The notes under the pieces were generated by a model that had not been told where the DNA came from, ran no database searches, and saw only the letters and a list, made by a program, of their open reading frames with translations. The translations under genes were made by a program, and so were the position numbers. Source: Volvariella volvacea V23 (taxonomy: Eukaryota > Basidiomycota > Agaricomycetes > Agaricales > Pluteaceae). From it: a stretch of 64,000 nt of DNA. The stretch's first letter is position 1; each line of letters starts with the position of its first letter. Shown here in pieces: positions 26,594-36,137 of this stretch. The stretch lies in assembly GCA_000349905.1 (NCBI GenBank), contig KB722748.1, forward strand, positions 186,001-250,000, written 5' to 3'.

Positions 26594-26911
26594 CTAGTAT
26601 GAGGGTGGTAAGAACCTCAGACTCGGAGGGTCAACAGAGAAGCCCCAGTGAACCAGTCCAAAGCACTGAGCGAGAGTTTGCAAGAAGGTTTTGGTATGGC
26701 CTGGAATGATGGGACCTAGCCTTGGTTCTGCTTCGGTCATACGCCAATATTCAGGTTCGTGGATGTGCAGCCTTCCGCCCGATGTAAAGCGCGGTGATAG
26801 CGATAACCTGGACGGCAACTTCGTTATTGCGTGATAGTATATGCTAGGGAAAATGTCATCACCGTCAGCTGACGATTGATAGATGCAGTCACCTTTTTCA
26901 GTTGGGAGCAC
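26594..26911 (-). pseudogene. Fragment of an unrecognised protein within the left arm
   Basis: Frame of about 105 codons with no family match known to me. It is included because part of it is preserved in the other arm at 45603-45837: MTEAEPRLGP / MPEAGLNLRP, then TKTFLQTLAQ / AKIFLQALAE and VDPP / VDPS. Matching amino acids despite nucleotide changes hints at former coding capacity. It is probably the remnant of a gene that neighboured the ancestral P450. Confidence 0.35.
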
Positions 26912-28192
26912 AACGAAACGTCGCAGGACGGACTCAAGCGGCTTATCGCGATATGTTGCTCGATTGTCTGGGTATGTTCGACATCTAGATTCTCATCAAT
27001 TAACTAGGGACAGCTCGTGCTGATCATGAGGGACCACGAGGGTGATGCAAGTCGACCGCATCGGCCTGCAGGTCAGTGATGACGAAAACAGTGGACTGAA
27101 AGACGTAAATGCGAGGGCACACCAAGGTCAGAACAACCCGACCCACACGAGCGGGTGCAGTACAGTGCCAATATTCCTCGTAGTCTAGTACCCCGCTCCT
27201 TACCGATCAAGCAACCAGGTGGAACACCACTGATGGTGGAGAGGATGTATAAGGATTGGGAATAAGATGGCGCAAAGTCATTTCGCAAAAGCAGCAGTAA
27301 ACATTACACAGAAGCCTCTGCCTAAGCGCAGTAGGCGGTCGTTGGAGTTGAATAATGGACATACCTCCATGGTGTCAGGGAAAACCTTTGTGCCATTAGT
27401 CGGCACGGATGTAGTTGCAACTCGCGTTGAACTCTAAAGGCACAGCAAGCAGCCTGCCAGAGGACACGTACGGTATGTTTCCGTAACATGAGCCCACATC
27501 ATGTTCAGCGTTGCACGGCACTACAAAACATCCATGCTTGATTTAGTTAGCTCTCCTGATGGTCAGTGGGGAGCCAACTTGCGCTTTAGCGACTCAACGT
27601 TGTCCTTGGAATCTCCGTTACTGCCATTTTGGTTGCTTCACGTGATATTTGCTGCTGTTCTTCTGCGGCCACTTCCAGTGTTCTCAAGTTTGTGCGCCAT
27701 TTGTGGGCTCTCTTTGGTTCGTCTGTGCTTGCAGTTCGCACTTCCGGGTGACAGGGTGGATGGGGATGCCATTTCGGGCCCGTATATGGGTCGGAATTGG
27801 TGCCTTTATCGACGAACTGCCAGATATGGACGTGAGCTTCTATCTGCGTCCAGGAATCGTTCGGGGAAAGATGAGGTGGGGAATTAAAGGTCAGTGCAGG
27901 ACGGAAGGGGATAAGGGGAGCGAATGACATGTAGTTCTTAATGAAAGAGGAAGCAGCGCTTCTTCTGGATGACATGAACCAGGTAATTGATGATGGCAGG
28001 GTTGGGGCGAGCTACCTGGCGGCTGGCGCCAAGAACACGCTGGTTTGCAGTAAAACGCCGCTGGGTGGTCGACGAACTGCTGCTGTCCGTGTGCATTGTC
28101 ACGGGAGCCTGCAGAGGTGCTAGTGATACCGGACACCTTCCATCTCTTCCAAGGTCCCTGTCATTTTGTGCCAGTGCCCCCTCCCGCTCATC
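26912..28192. other. Upstream flank of the left P450
   Basis: Non-coding in appearance, although several frames are open. The part from about 27590 to 28190 has a recognisable inverted counterpart at about 44460-45030, for example cacgtccatatc...cagttcgtc in both. It is best read as duplicated promoter DNA. Confidence 0.4.
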
Positions 28193-28199
28193 TATATAA
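28193..28199 (+). promoter_or_regulatory. TATA box of the left P450 gene
   Basis: TATATAA, about 177 bp before the proposed ATG at 28376. The surrounding sequence ctatataagct..ccatccttcagatccacaatg is preserved in the other copy at 44462-44468, supporting a functional core promoter. Confidence 0.55.
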
Positions 28200-28375
28200 G
28201 CTTGCCATCCTTCAGATCCACAATGCCCCAGCAGTCAGCTATCCCGAGTCTGACCCCTCCCATCTCCCCTCATCGCCACCTTGTGTTTGCAAGCAGCTAT
28301 ACCCCATCCTGTTAGCTGATTCTGCAACAAGAGACGCTTTGATTGCGGCTCGAGTGTCACCTCACCTTCCCCACT

Positions 28376-30129
28376 ATGGATTCCCNNNNNNNNNNNNNNN
28401 NNNNNNNNNNNNNNNNNNNNNNNNNNNNNNNNNNNNNNNNNNNNNNNNNNNNNNNNNNNNNNNNNNNNNNNNNNNNNNNNNNNNNCCAAGAACAGGAAAC
28501 CCTCACGCTCATTAACGGACTGACGCAGACACCCGAACGCTTTGTGCAACACTTCAGAAGGTAAAGCCCCAACCCCCTCTAGGGATGACTGGGTGCCGAC
28601 TGACTTTCCATTAGATACGCCGCATCCAGTATCATGAAGATTACCTATGGCCACACAATAACATCGGTCGATGACCCATTTGTACAATTAGGTGAGGCGC
28701 ATATACTCAAAGTGTAAGGCTGATTTTAATACTACTCTTCTAGCTGAGCGAGCTGGGACTCTGACAGTCGAGTCCGGTTCCCCCGCGGCCACCTTAGTGG
28801 ACTTCTTCCCATTCATGAAGTAGGAGCGCGGATCATTTCTCCCTAGTCCGACCTTCTGACGCCGAATTCTTAGACACATACCTACCTGGGCACCCTTCTC
28901 GACCTTTAAGCGAAACGCACTACTCACTCGTGAAGCTGTGGACAAAATGATGAGTATTCCATTTGAGATGGTAAAAAATGAAATGGTATAGTGCATCTTC
29001 ATCGCATCACAGGTGATTTGTGAGTTACTAACCCTCGCGGAAGAAAGCCGGATCGGCAATACCTTCATTCACATCAACTCTACTCGAGTCGTGTCGGCTC
29101 CCCGGCGAGGAATACGTCACACCTGAGGATGAGGCTGACATCAAAGGCGCTGCTGGGACACTCTATGCAGGTAAAGTCCTTGTACTACGATCAAGGATTA
29201 ATGCTAATGCTCGCTGACGGGCTTCATAGCATCCGAGGATACCGTAAGTAGATCACTATCATTGGACGCATAACCTCTCTCACAAAACACATTTAAGACG
29301 GTTTGCATCATGGAAGCCTTCTTCTTGGCAATGACCAGACACCCTGAGGTATATGCCAAGGTCCAAGCAGAGATAGATAGTGTGACCCGTGGAGAAAGGC
29401 TGCCTGATTTCGAGGACAGACCGTTGTTGCCTTACCTAGAGTGCGTCCTCCAGGAAGTTTACCGGTATGATACAACCCTAGCTTCAAGTAGCACTACCTG
29501 ATGTGGGTTCACAGCTGGTGTCCCCCTGTACCATTGGGCCTGCCACATCGCCTGATGGAAGATGACGTATATCGCGGTTATCTTGTCCCTAGCGGCTCTA
29601 CTGTCATTGCCAACATATAGTACGTACTTGACCCACTCTTGGAAGCGTCAACGCTCAAGCTGTGGTTTATAGCGCCATGACACGGGATTGTCCTGACCCT
29701 GAGTCATTCCGGCCCGAACGATTTATGGAAGATCCTGATACCCTCGATCCGAGGACAATGATATTCGGATTTGGTCGTCGGTGAGTGCTGAATGTCGAGA
29801 ATGTGCTCTCCTCTGTATGTAGGTTGACAAAATACCGCTGTAGAATCTGTCCCGGTAGGCATTATGCTGAAGCAGGCCTGTGGTTCACCCTCTCGAGGAT
29901 TATCGCCACTCTTGATATATCCCAAGTTTTGGATGAGACCGGAAATCCTCTCACACCAGAGGCTGATTTTACGACAGCCTTCGTTCGGTGGGTCTCACCT
30001 TTGTCGTCTGGGTAGAAGGCTCTGATTTACGAGCATTGCAGTCATCCCAAGCCCTTCCCTTGCAAGATTACGCCCCGAGAAAAATCCATCAAGCTATTAC
30101 AGGCTGCCAACGCCATGTCTGGACTATAG
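28376..30129 (+). CDS. Cytochrome P450 monooxygenase, left copy (interrupted by an assembly gap)
   Basis: Multi-exon P450 of the basidiomycete type. The start ATGGATTCCC is followed by a 100-N gap that hides the membrane anchor and first helices. After the gap: ETLTLINGLTQTPERFVQHF, ASSIMKITYGHTITSVDDPF, HIPTWAPFSTFKRNALLTRE, DIKGAAGTLYA (I-helix region), TVCIMEAFFLAMTRHPEVYA, LECVLQEVYRW (K-helix ExxR), FRPERFMEDP and the heme-binding FGFGRRICPGRHYAEAGLWF with its cysteine. The end is HPKPFPCKITPREKSIKLLQ and a stop at 30129. An apparent in-frame TAG after VIANI disappears if the donor GTACGT is used, giving NIYAMTRDCP. It therefore looks functional. Substrate unknown. It is the inverted paralogue of 42514-44277. 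Confidence 0.88.
28386..28485. other. Assembly gap (100 N)
   Basis: Exactly 100 N placed 10 bases after the ATG of the left P450. Judging by the missing protein (anchor to about helix B/C), the true gap is probably longer than 100 bases. A matching gap lies in the other copy. Confidence 0.98.
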
Positions 30130-30844
30130 TGTCGTCAGACTCTTCTACTGTATTACTTAGTATTCACTTCGACTTCGACGCGTGGTTAACCTCAAAACCT
30201 AAATGGATTTATTGCATAGTATCCTTTCGCCATTAGTTAAGTTTAACTTGTGGACGGTTGGTCCTTCGGATTCCTGACTGCGTAGGGCATATGAAAGACT
30301 CGGCGGCATTCAAATTGATCCCGCGAAACCAGATCCCGCGAAACCTCGAATCCTTGCGTGTATGATTAGGGCCCGAACTGTTGATGGGATACAAAATACT
30401 CTTTGATTACTAGCCACGACGTCATTCTCTGAGTTAGCTCCAAATTTTTTGAGGTGGCCATCCAGTCTGACTGAGCATCCAACGAAATAGTGCCGGTGAA
30501 CAGGAGAGCGTATATAATAAGATTTCCCCGCCAACAGACTTGCATCCTCGTCGACCCGGCCTACGGCTCCAGCGATCCATACCTTCTCGCCTTGCCTCTG
30601 GATTCACTTTCCTTGTGTCTTGCTTAGTGGGTCGACGCTAACCGACGGCGGCGTTCAGCCCAGGCTTCTACTATTCTGGAATATTCCCGGGCCCTTCAAC
30701 GCCACTCAAAAAAGTAGACGTTATTTGCGACTGTGTACATGTTCTAAGAAGTTTGAGGGATGATTGCTATTAATCCTGGTGTCAACGACGCTTTTAGTCT
30801 CGTACTTGCCGTGAACGAACACTCTCATTTACGCTGGATCTTCG
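30130..30844. other. Intergenic region, 0.7 kb
   Basis: Contains a short direct repeat, gatcccgcgaaacc, twice near 30320-30345. No gene was seen. It leads into the promoter of the next small gene. Confidence 0.4.
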
Positions 30845-31341
30845 ATGAGCGCTGCGGAATCGGAACAAGCAAAGTCAGATGGTCCTCTTCTCCTTCCAGG
30901 GCCATCGTCAGATCAGCCACCCTCAGGCTCGGGCACGTCAACAGGGAATGGAGGGACAACACAGTTGGAGGTAGGGGGTGCTTCGATTACTCTGGACGAG
31001 CTGGGTCCTATGGTTGTGAACAGCGATGGGGTAAGTCTCTGTGGACCTGTTCTTCGTTCTGCGAGCATGGTATTGAATGACATCGATATCTCGGACGTGA
31101 TCTAGACGCTATCGAGAATAGCAAACTGGGGGGAGATGACGGATATAGAGAAACGGAGGACATTAAGGGTCTTGGTCGCAAGGAACCAGTAGGTCGCTTT
31201 CGTACGGATTTGCTGTTCCTGCCAATCATCTGATGATCGTACTTGTGTAGAATCCGACTACGGAACGAGGAGCAGAAACAAAATTCTAATCCTTCTGCTC
31301 CTGATGCATCAGGAGAAAGATCGTCCGCGTTATCGTCATGA
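30845..31341 (+). CDS. Small conserved fungal protein of unknown function
   Basis: Three exons encode about 120 residues. Exon 1 is MSAAESEQAKSDGPLLLPGP and a Gly/Ser/Pro-rich stretch, ending LDELGPMVVNSDG. Splicing (GTAAGT to CTAG near 31020-31107) adds TLSRIANWGEMTDIERRRTL, then RVLVARNQ, and a third exon gives IRLRNEEQKQNSNPSAPDAS. The core VVNxDGTLSRIxNWxEMTxxE recurs in short proteins of many fungi, from memory. I know of no assigned function. The core is compact and charged, and the ends look disordered. It lies just inside the left P450 arm. Confidence 0.75.
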
Positions 31342-31882
31342 TGCCTGCCCTTGGGTGTCGGCAGATGGTCTTTGAGGCACAATACACTATGGCATGGTCG
31401 TCGTCGAACGGTTACATCGTAGTTGAAGCCCTGATTCATTACGGTCTACCTACCCGGGCAGCAGAGATCGACGTCAAGCTGCTGCACGATAAGAACTCGA
31501 AAATAGGGCATGTGCAGTAATACATATATTTTTCTTGGCGAATATCCCGGATTATAATAACATTGACGCCCTCCGGCAATCCGCTTGTTCCGCATTTCGT
31601 AAACTTCCTGTTCCTTGAAAGTTAGAAGCAGTGACGGTCCCGAGTGCGGCGGAGAATGTTCCCAAGCCCGTTAGTAGAGAACTCCTCGCCAGATATGGAT
31701 CGCGGCTTATATTAATAGAAGTAACATGGAAAGGAAAGAGAGGATTTGTCCACGCAGAGACTCGGGGAGCCGGTTACTTTCTCGCTATGAAGAGTGATGA
31801 CACTTCCAATCATGTATTTGTCGATCCAACAATCATTCAAAGCGTCAATCATTGAAATTGCACGGAATGTCATTCCTATTCT
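31342..31882. other. Intergenic region between convergent genes
   Basis: About 540 bp between the small conserved gene and the F-box/LRR gene, both ending here. Two plus-strand open frames (31338-31520 and 31631-31855) show no motif and no splice partner, so no gene is called. Confidence 0.35.
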
Positions 31883-34041
31883 TTAGTCCCTATTCCAAGG
31901 GGGAATTCTTTTGTACACTCTTTCTACCACGAAACCGACCTGTCCATTCCGAGTTACGTATGAGCCCTAAAAGCAGGCAGACATCAGAAGGGAATGAAAA
32001 AAGGAGCCGGTGCAGAAAATCCTCACCTGCCACATCATCCCTCCAACAACTAGTCTCCTAAGACGAGGAGCAGGACCGCTCTGAATGAGTTGTACTGCAA
32101 GTTCGTGTGATATCCTTCGTTCTATGGGTTTGGCGTTGCGAATGTTGAATCCGGCGGTGTGTAGGCTCTTCAACCCAGAGGCGTGTTGCTCAAAAATGGC
32201 CTGTGGAGAAGTGTTATTGGATCCCGGCGATCGGCATAACCAAAAGAGGAAGAGCTAAGCCTGATTCAATGCGCACGGAAGTGGAGAAGCGCATCTAACT
32301 CGAGCCTTTTTGGTTCGTTCAACGCACATCCGCAGAGCAAACAACGCCAGCCAAAACGCCAGAAAAAATAATGGTAGGATGGGAAGCAGAAGCGCATCTA
32401 AACTCACCAAGGCAGATCTTCCAGCCGATAGGTAAAATTCCTCGAGTACTACACACTCAATGAACAATGTCCTCAGCGCATCTACACCAATGAACGCCGA
32501 ACGCATATCCAGAATCTTCAACGTCATTGGATGTTTGACGACAAGATGATTTATTAAACTGTCAAATGCGATGGATGAACCTGGTTCGTCTGCTTCCCCT
32601 CCCCCTTCTGTTTCTCCGCCACTGTCATTTGTGGTACCGTCGGGACCCTCTGGGCGGATGCGGATGCTGTTGCTAATGCGTATATGAAGTGAACGGTGGA
32701 GCGCGGGAGCGAATATCTCGTCGTCGTCGTCATCCAAGTCAGTGTGAGCATCACTATCGTCGCTGAAAAGGTAAAGTCGTTGGAGTGGCGAGGAAGAAAT
32801 GCCAAGCCGTATCCATTTACATAGTTTGAGAACTTCGGAGCGGGATTGAGCTGGGGCATATTGAACCGTGAATGAATAGAGATTTTTGAGGTGAGGTCGA
32901 GATTTTGGCGTTTTGAGTTGCTTGATGTATGGGTGTCAGGTAAGGGTAGATGAATAGGCAGGTAAGTTAGATGGTCAGAAGGGGGCCGAGGTTCTTACCA
33001 AATAATATCGGAGCTGGAGATGTTCTAGCTGTGGGAGTTGTGCCAAAAAGTTGAATACATCCTCGTCCGTTAGGGAATATGAGAGGCCTAGTGTAAGTGC
33101 TTGAACTTCCTGCAAGCAATTGTTCAACAGAAGGGAGTTTAGAACTCCGGGTGTGATTGATCCACAGTTATCCTAGAAGTACAATTATTGATAAATGATG
33201 TAAATTTTCTGTATTCGCGATTTCGTAGAAGCACTGCCGGTGCATCGACGTTACCTTGAGGTGCAGCTCCTTCAATCCGTTCGACAATCTATCGAGCCAG
33301 CCCGGCAGAAGCTCCAAGAGTGCACGCGTCGGGCTGTGTACAGCCAGCTTCTTCAAACCGCTGATTTCTACAAGCAGTGGCGCTCGAATTTCATCTTGGC
33401 ATGCTGGTCCAACAATCAGAGATTCCAATTGGTGATTCTGACCGGATTTGTCCTGGGCAGTACTAGAGTTGCCTTTCAGAGCCTTCAACGGCTCCGTGAA
33501 AAGATCGTCGGGGAAGGCTGACGGTCGGAAGGATACTCGGCGGAGATTAGAGAAGGACTGAATGGCGTTCAGAAGACTGGCAGGAAAAACGTTGAGCGGG
33601 GGTGGCCTGGTGGAGAGGTAACCTAATCCGACACGAAGTGAGATTTCGCCGTCGGGTCCGATGCTGGACGTGGATGATCAAGCGCACCAGCGATGTTGAG
33701 TGACAAGACATATTGAGCATATTTAGGTAGGCAGGCGGAAGCAAACAAGGACGGTTCCTTCAGAAGCAGGTCATCAGTGAAAGTAAATGCTAGCTATGGC
33801 TTCGCGTTCGGGTCAAATATGGACGTACAGGGATAGCACCTCGGTCTCTTAAATTGAGAATTGCTTTGAAAGCCGGAGAATAGATTGCTTTGGCGTAGAG
33901 AACCTGCGAGGCAGCGCGATTGACAGCAGAATTGACGAGGGCGCAGTTGGCAAGCGTTGGGTAATCAGTCTTGACGAACTCCAAGATGTACACAAGCAGC
34001 TCATGAGAAAGACGGCTCGGAGGAGCAGTGTCCATGGGCAT
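31883..34041 (-). CDS. F-box/leucine-rich-repeat protein
   Basis: The first exon starts MPMDTAPPSRLSHELLVYIL and continues EFVKTDYPTLANCALVNSAV, an F-box that would bind Skp1 in an SCF ubiquitin ligase. Later exons carry LRR-like text: IQSFSNLRRVSFRPSAF, VEISGLKKLAVHSPTRALLE, LSNGLKELHLK, FNFLAQLPQLEHLQL and HPMTLKILDMRSAFIGVDAL. A last exon, YVTRNGQVGFVVERVYKR, ends at 31883, a common ending of basidiomycete F-box genes. Near 33660 the frame of LPKYAQYVLSLNIAGALDHP does not join simply to GEISLRVGLGYLSTRPP, so there is either an unusual intron or a frameshift. Target unknown. Confidence 0.7.
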
Positions 34042-34339
34042 CGTCGACGTGCAGTCCAGACTTGCCCTCCTCCGATCTGGTTCAGTCTAAGGCACTCTCA
34101 ATCACGTGATACCAACAGAATCGACCATCGCACTCATTCTGGGCTCTCAAAAAGGAGACTTCATTGCGCAGATGTATACATCATCCTCAGTCTCGAGCAA
34201 CCTAGTGCTCAGTAAACAAGTTTTGGCCTAAAAAATAGCCTAATTCCACAACGCCTCAATTCTACTGTGACCAAGAAGGTAAGCTCGGCGCAACGTCAGA
34301 GGACGGACCAGCGGCAATGCACTCTTCCTATTAGGACAT

Positions 34340-34829
34340 TTATTGCGTCTTGTTGTTCTTCTCCAACTCAGCGTGCTCCTTCTCAAGGGCATCCTGTAAT
34401 TCGACGGTGAGAAACTTGATGCCTTAACCATGCTGGAGTGGACATACCAGTTCGGCCTTCTTTGCGTCAATCTAAATCGATCTGATAAGTAAGTAGCCCA
34501 AGAGAAGAATGGGTGATATACTAACCTGGGCCTTCAGTTTACGAAGGAGCTCTTGCTCGTGACGGTGAACGTATTCGTCTGTTGAATGCAACCAATTTAG
34601 GGCACTCCAGCAGATAAGATTATCGATGTATTAACCTTCATGAGCCTTTTCCTTCTTGCTATATTATAGCCATACACAGTCAACCCAAGGGTCCAAGGAA
34701 ATGATAAAGGACAACCCACCCGAACTCCCTAGAGCGTGCAACGCTGCCCTCAACTTGACTCGACTTGTATCGGGCAGGAACAACAGCCAAGCGGGGGACA
34801 CGACGAGCAATAGTTCTTGCGGCGAGCAT
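34340..34829 (-). CDS. INH1: Mitochondrial F1-ATPase inhibitor protein (IF1)
   Basis: Small matrix protein that blocks ATP hydrolysis by F1F0-ATP synthase when the membrane potential falls. Exon 1 starts MLAARTIARRVPRLAVVPAR, a basic mitochondrial targeting sequence, and runs to VARSREFG. A 23-nt exon (34658-34636) supplies KKEKAHE, and the next supplies DEYVHRHEQELLRKLKAQID. Together they form the conserved inhibitory stretch FGKKEKAHEDEYVHRHEQEL. The C-terminal helix DALEKEHAELEKNNKTQ is the expected coiled-coil dimerisation part. The start at 34829 gives a normal length. It is divergent from ATP14 across about 195 bp, so an inhibitor and a subunit of the same enzyme share a promoter region. 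Confidence 0.92.
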
Positions 34830-35024
34830 GGTGTTCAAAAGCGTGTGTAAGTGACAGAAAGTGTTTGTTATGGATGTGTGTATAGAGCGTATTTATGGCT
34901 AAACCCGGGTGCACCTACAGAACCGTGACATACGTCACATTTACTCCCAGCTTGTCCTGTCACGGTCACGTCGTTGTTTTTGCAAGTCCTTCGTTAAACC
35001 CTTTCCGTTTGCGTCCGTGGTACA
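34830..35024. promoter_or_regulatory. Shared INH1/ATP14 bidirectional promoter with GTCAC elements
   Basis: Both genes start at the edges of this 195-bp stretch. It contains the inverted repeat GTGAC-ATAC-GTCAC (34925-34938) and the direct repeat GTCACGGTCAC (34959-34969). TACGTCAC resembles a CRE-type bZIP half-palindrome. The roughly central placement and the repetition suggest a binding site that serves both directions, which is an inference. Confidence 0.55.
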
Positions 35025-35572
35025 ATGTCAACTCTCTTCAAGCAGGCTGCTCGCGTTGTACGTTCCCCACAGCCATTCTTGACGGCGAAGGACTTTTTCT
35101 GAATCATAGCATGTAGACCGTCAGCGCTTCGCGCTCGTTCTCTACCACCCCTCTTCGCCGAGGTGCGTATCTATCCATCCACCTATATTTTTTCATCCTG
35201 AGGAATAGCACTGAACGCCATGTCTAGACTTGGTGCGGGACATCTATCTCCGAGAAATCAAGGCATACAAGCCTGCACCTGTTGTAAGCAACCCGGGCTC
35301 CTCCTGACTATTCCAAACCTCAACCCTCACTCCAGGCCAAGGATGCCCACGTCGGAGCAGTAAAAACCTTCAACCTCCCACCGGCACCCCAAACGCCCGC
35401 TCTCCCTGCCGACCTTGCTTCTGAACTCTCAGCTTACGACGCTGCTGAGCCAACGCTCGCCGATGCTCCCGCTCCCGCTGTTGATGCAGCAGCTGGTAGT
35501 GCAGCTGGTCCGGAGGAATTCTTGGCCTTCCTCGAGCAGGACTTGCCCAAGCCCGAACACCACCACCATTAG
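35025..35572 (+). CDS. ATP14: Mitochondrial ATP synthase subunit h
   Basis: Peripheral-stalk subunit of F1F0-ATP synthase. Exons read MSTLFKQAAR, TVSASRSFSTTPLRR (targeting sequence with an RxFST-type cleavage region), DLVRDIYLREIKAYKPAPV and AKDAHVGAVKTFNLPPAPQT. The core DLxxxIYLxExKxYKP, followed by the VGxVKxxxxPxxP segment, is diagnostic for the family. The C-terminus is Ala/Pro/acidic, ends in a His cluster (PEHHHH) and stops at 35572. Size, about 120 residues, fits the family. Introns are short, with splice sites consistent throughout. Confidence 0.93.
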
Positions 35573-36137
35573 AGTCCTTGAGCGATGAAGTCGGGTACAA
35601 GGATATTCTCGTGCACTTTGTTAAGTTAACCCCGGGTTATTGGACGGTAGTTCGAGTGGAGGGTGGCGCTTGCACTGTGTTGTCCTTCGATTCTGTAGAC
35701 CGCGTTGATTCATCGGCCATGGTTTTATACATACCAATTCCTCTTCAAAATAGAAACTCGATCACGGATTGCGCCTCCATGAACCAACGGGAATGGAGTT
35801 TCAACATATCTATTGTGTGTTTGGTTTGAGTCAATAAGCTTCCCATAAGCTACATTAGAATTGCAGGCTGCTATTCAGTGTCGTATGTAAAAAGGGTGAA
35901 GAGGGTGAAAGAACCGTTAATCAAGAATAAGAAAGGATAAATACAAAGAGGTATGTTAAAAATGAGTAGGGTGTTGTAAGTATGGTCGTATCGTAGAGGA
36001 TATTATAACTCTAGTAAGTGAAGAAAGCATGCAACACAGCAACACATGGGAGGATATGCGACGGGTAAAATGCGACGGAATCTAGCAGTGTGGAGTATCT
36101 GGAGGAGGGTGCGAGGGTGGCGGAGTAGAGAACGAAT
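35573..36137. other. Convergent 3' region of ATP14 and RPO41
   Basis: About 560 bp with A-rich stretches near 35930-35970 likely to serve polyadenylation. A plus-strand frame (35578-35829) lacks features and probably lies in the ATP14 3' UTR. Confidence 0.4.

Larger units (their letters stand above)
26594..30129 (+). repeat. Left arm of a diverged inverted segmental duplication
   Basis: This segment matches, in inverted orientation, the segment at 42514-45837. Three kinds of match were seen by eye. The P450 coding exons are close to identical over long stretches. The 5' flank with its TATA box matches. An outer piece around 26594-26911 also matches: on the minus strand here the text reads HTKTFLQTLAQCFGLVHWGF, and on the plus strand at 45670 it reads HAKIFLQALAERVALAQLKH. 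Divergence rises away from the P450 gene. Arm limits are approximate. Confidence 0.75.

Noticed and set aside
28221..28315. Upstream ATG (cacaATG) as the P450 start
   Set aside because: It runs into a stop in both copies at different places, so the ATGGAT start further down is preferred.
29617..29625. In-frame TAG in the left P450 after VIANI, read as a nonsense mutation
   Set aside because: Using the donor GTACGT two bases into the codon removes it and gives NIYAMTRDCP. The right copy has the equivalent donor GTATGT.
31338..31855. Two plus-strand frames as a gene between the small conserved gene and the F-box gene
   Set aside because: No shared intron joins them and no family features. The region is more likely 3' flank.
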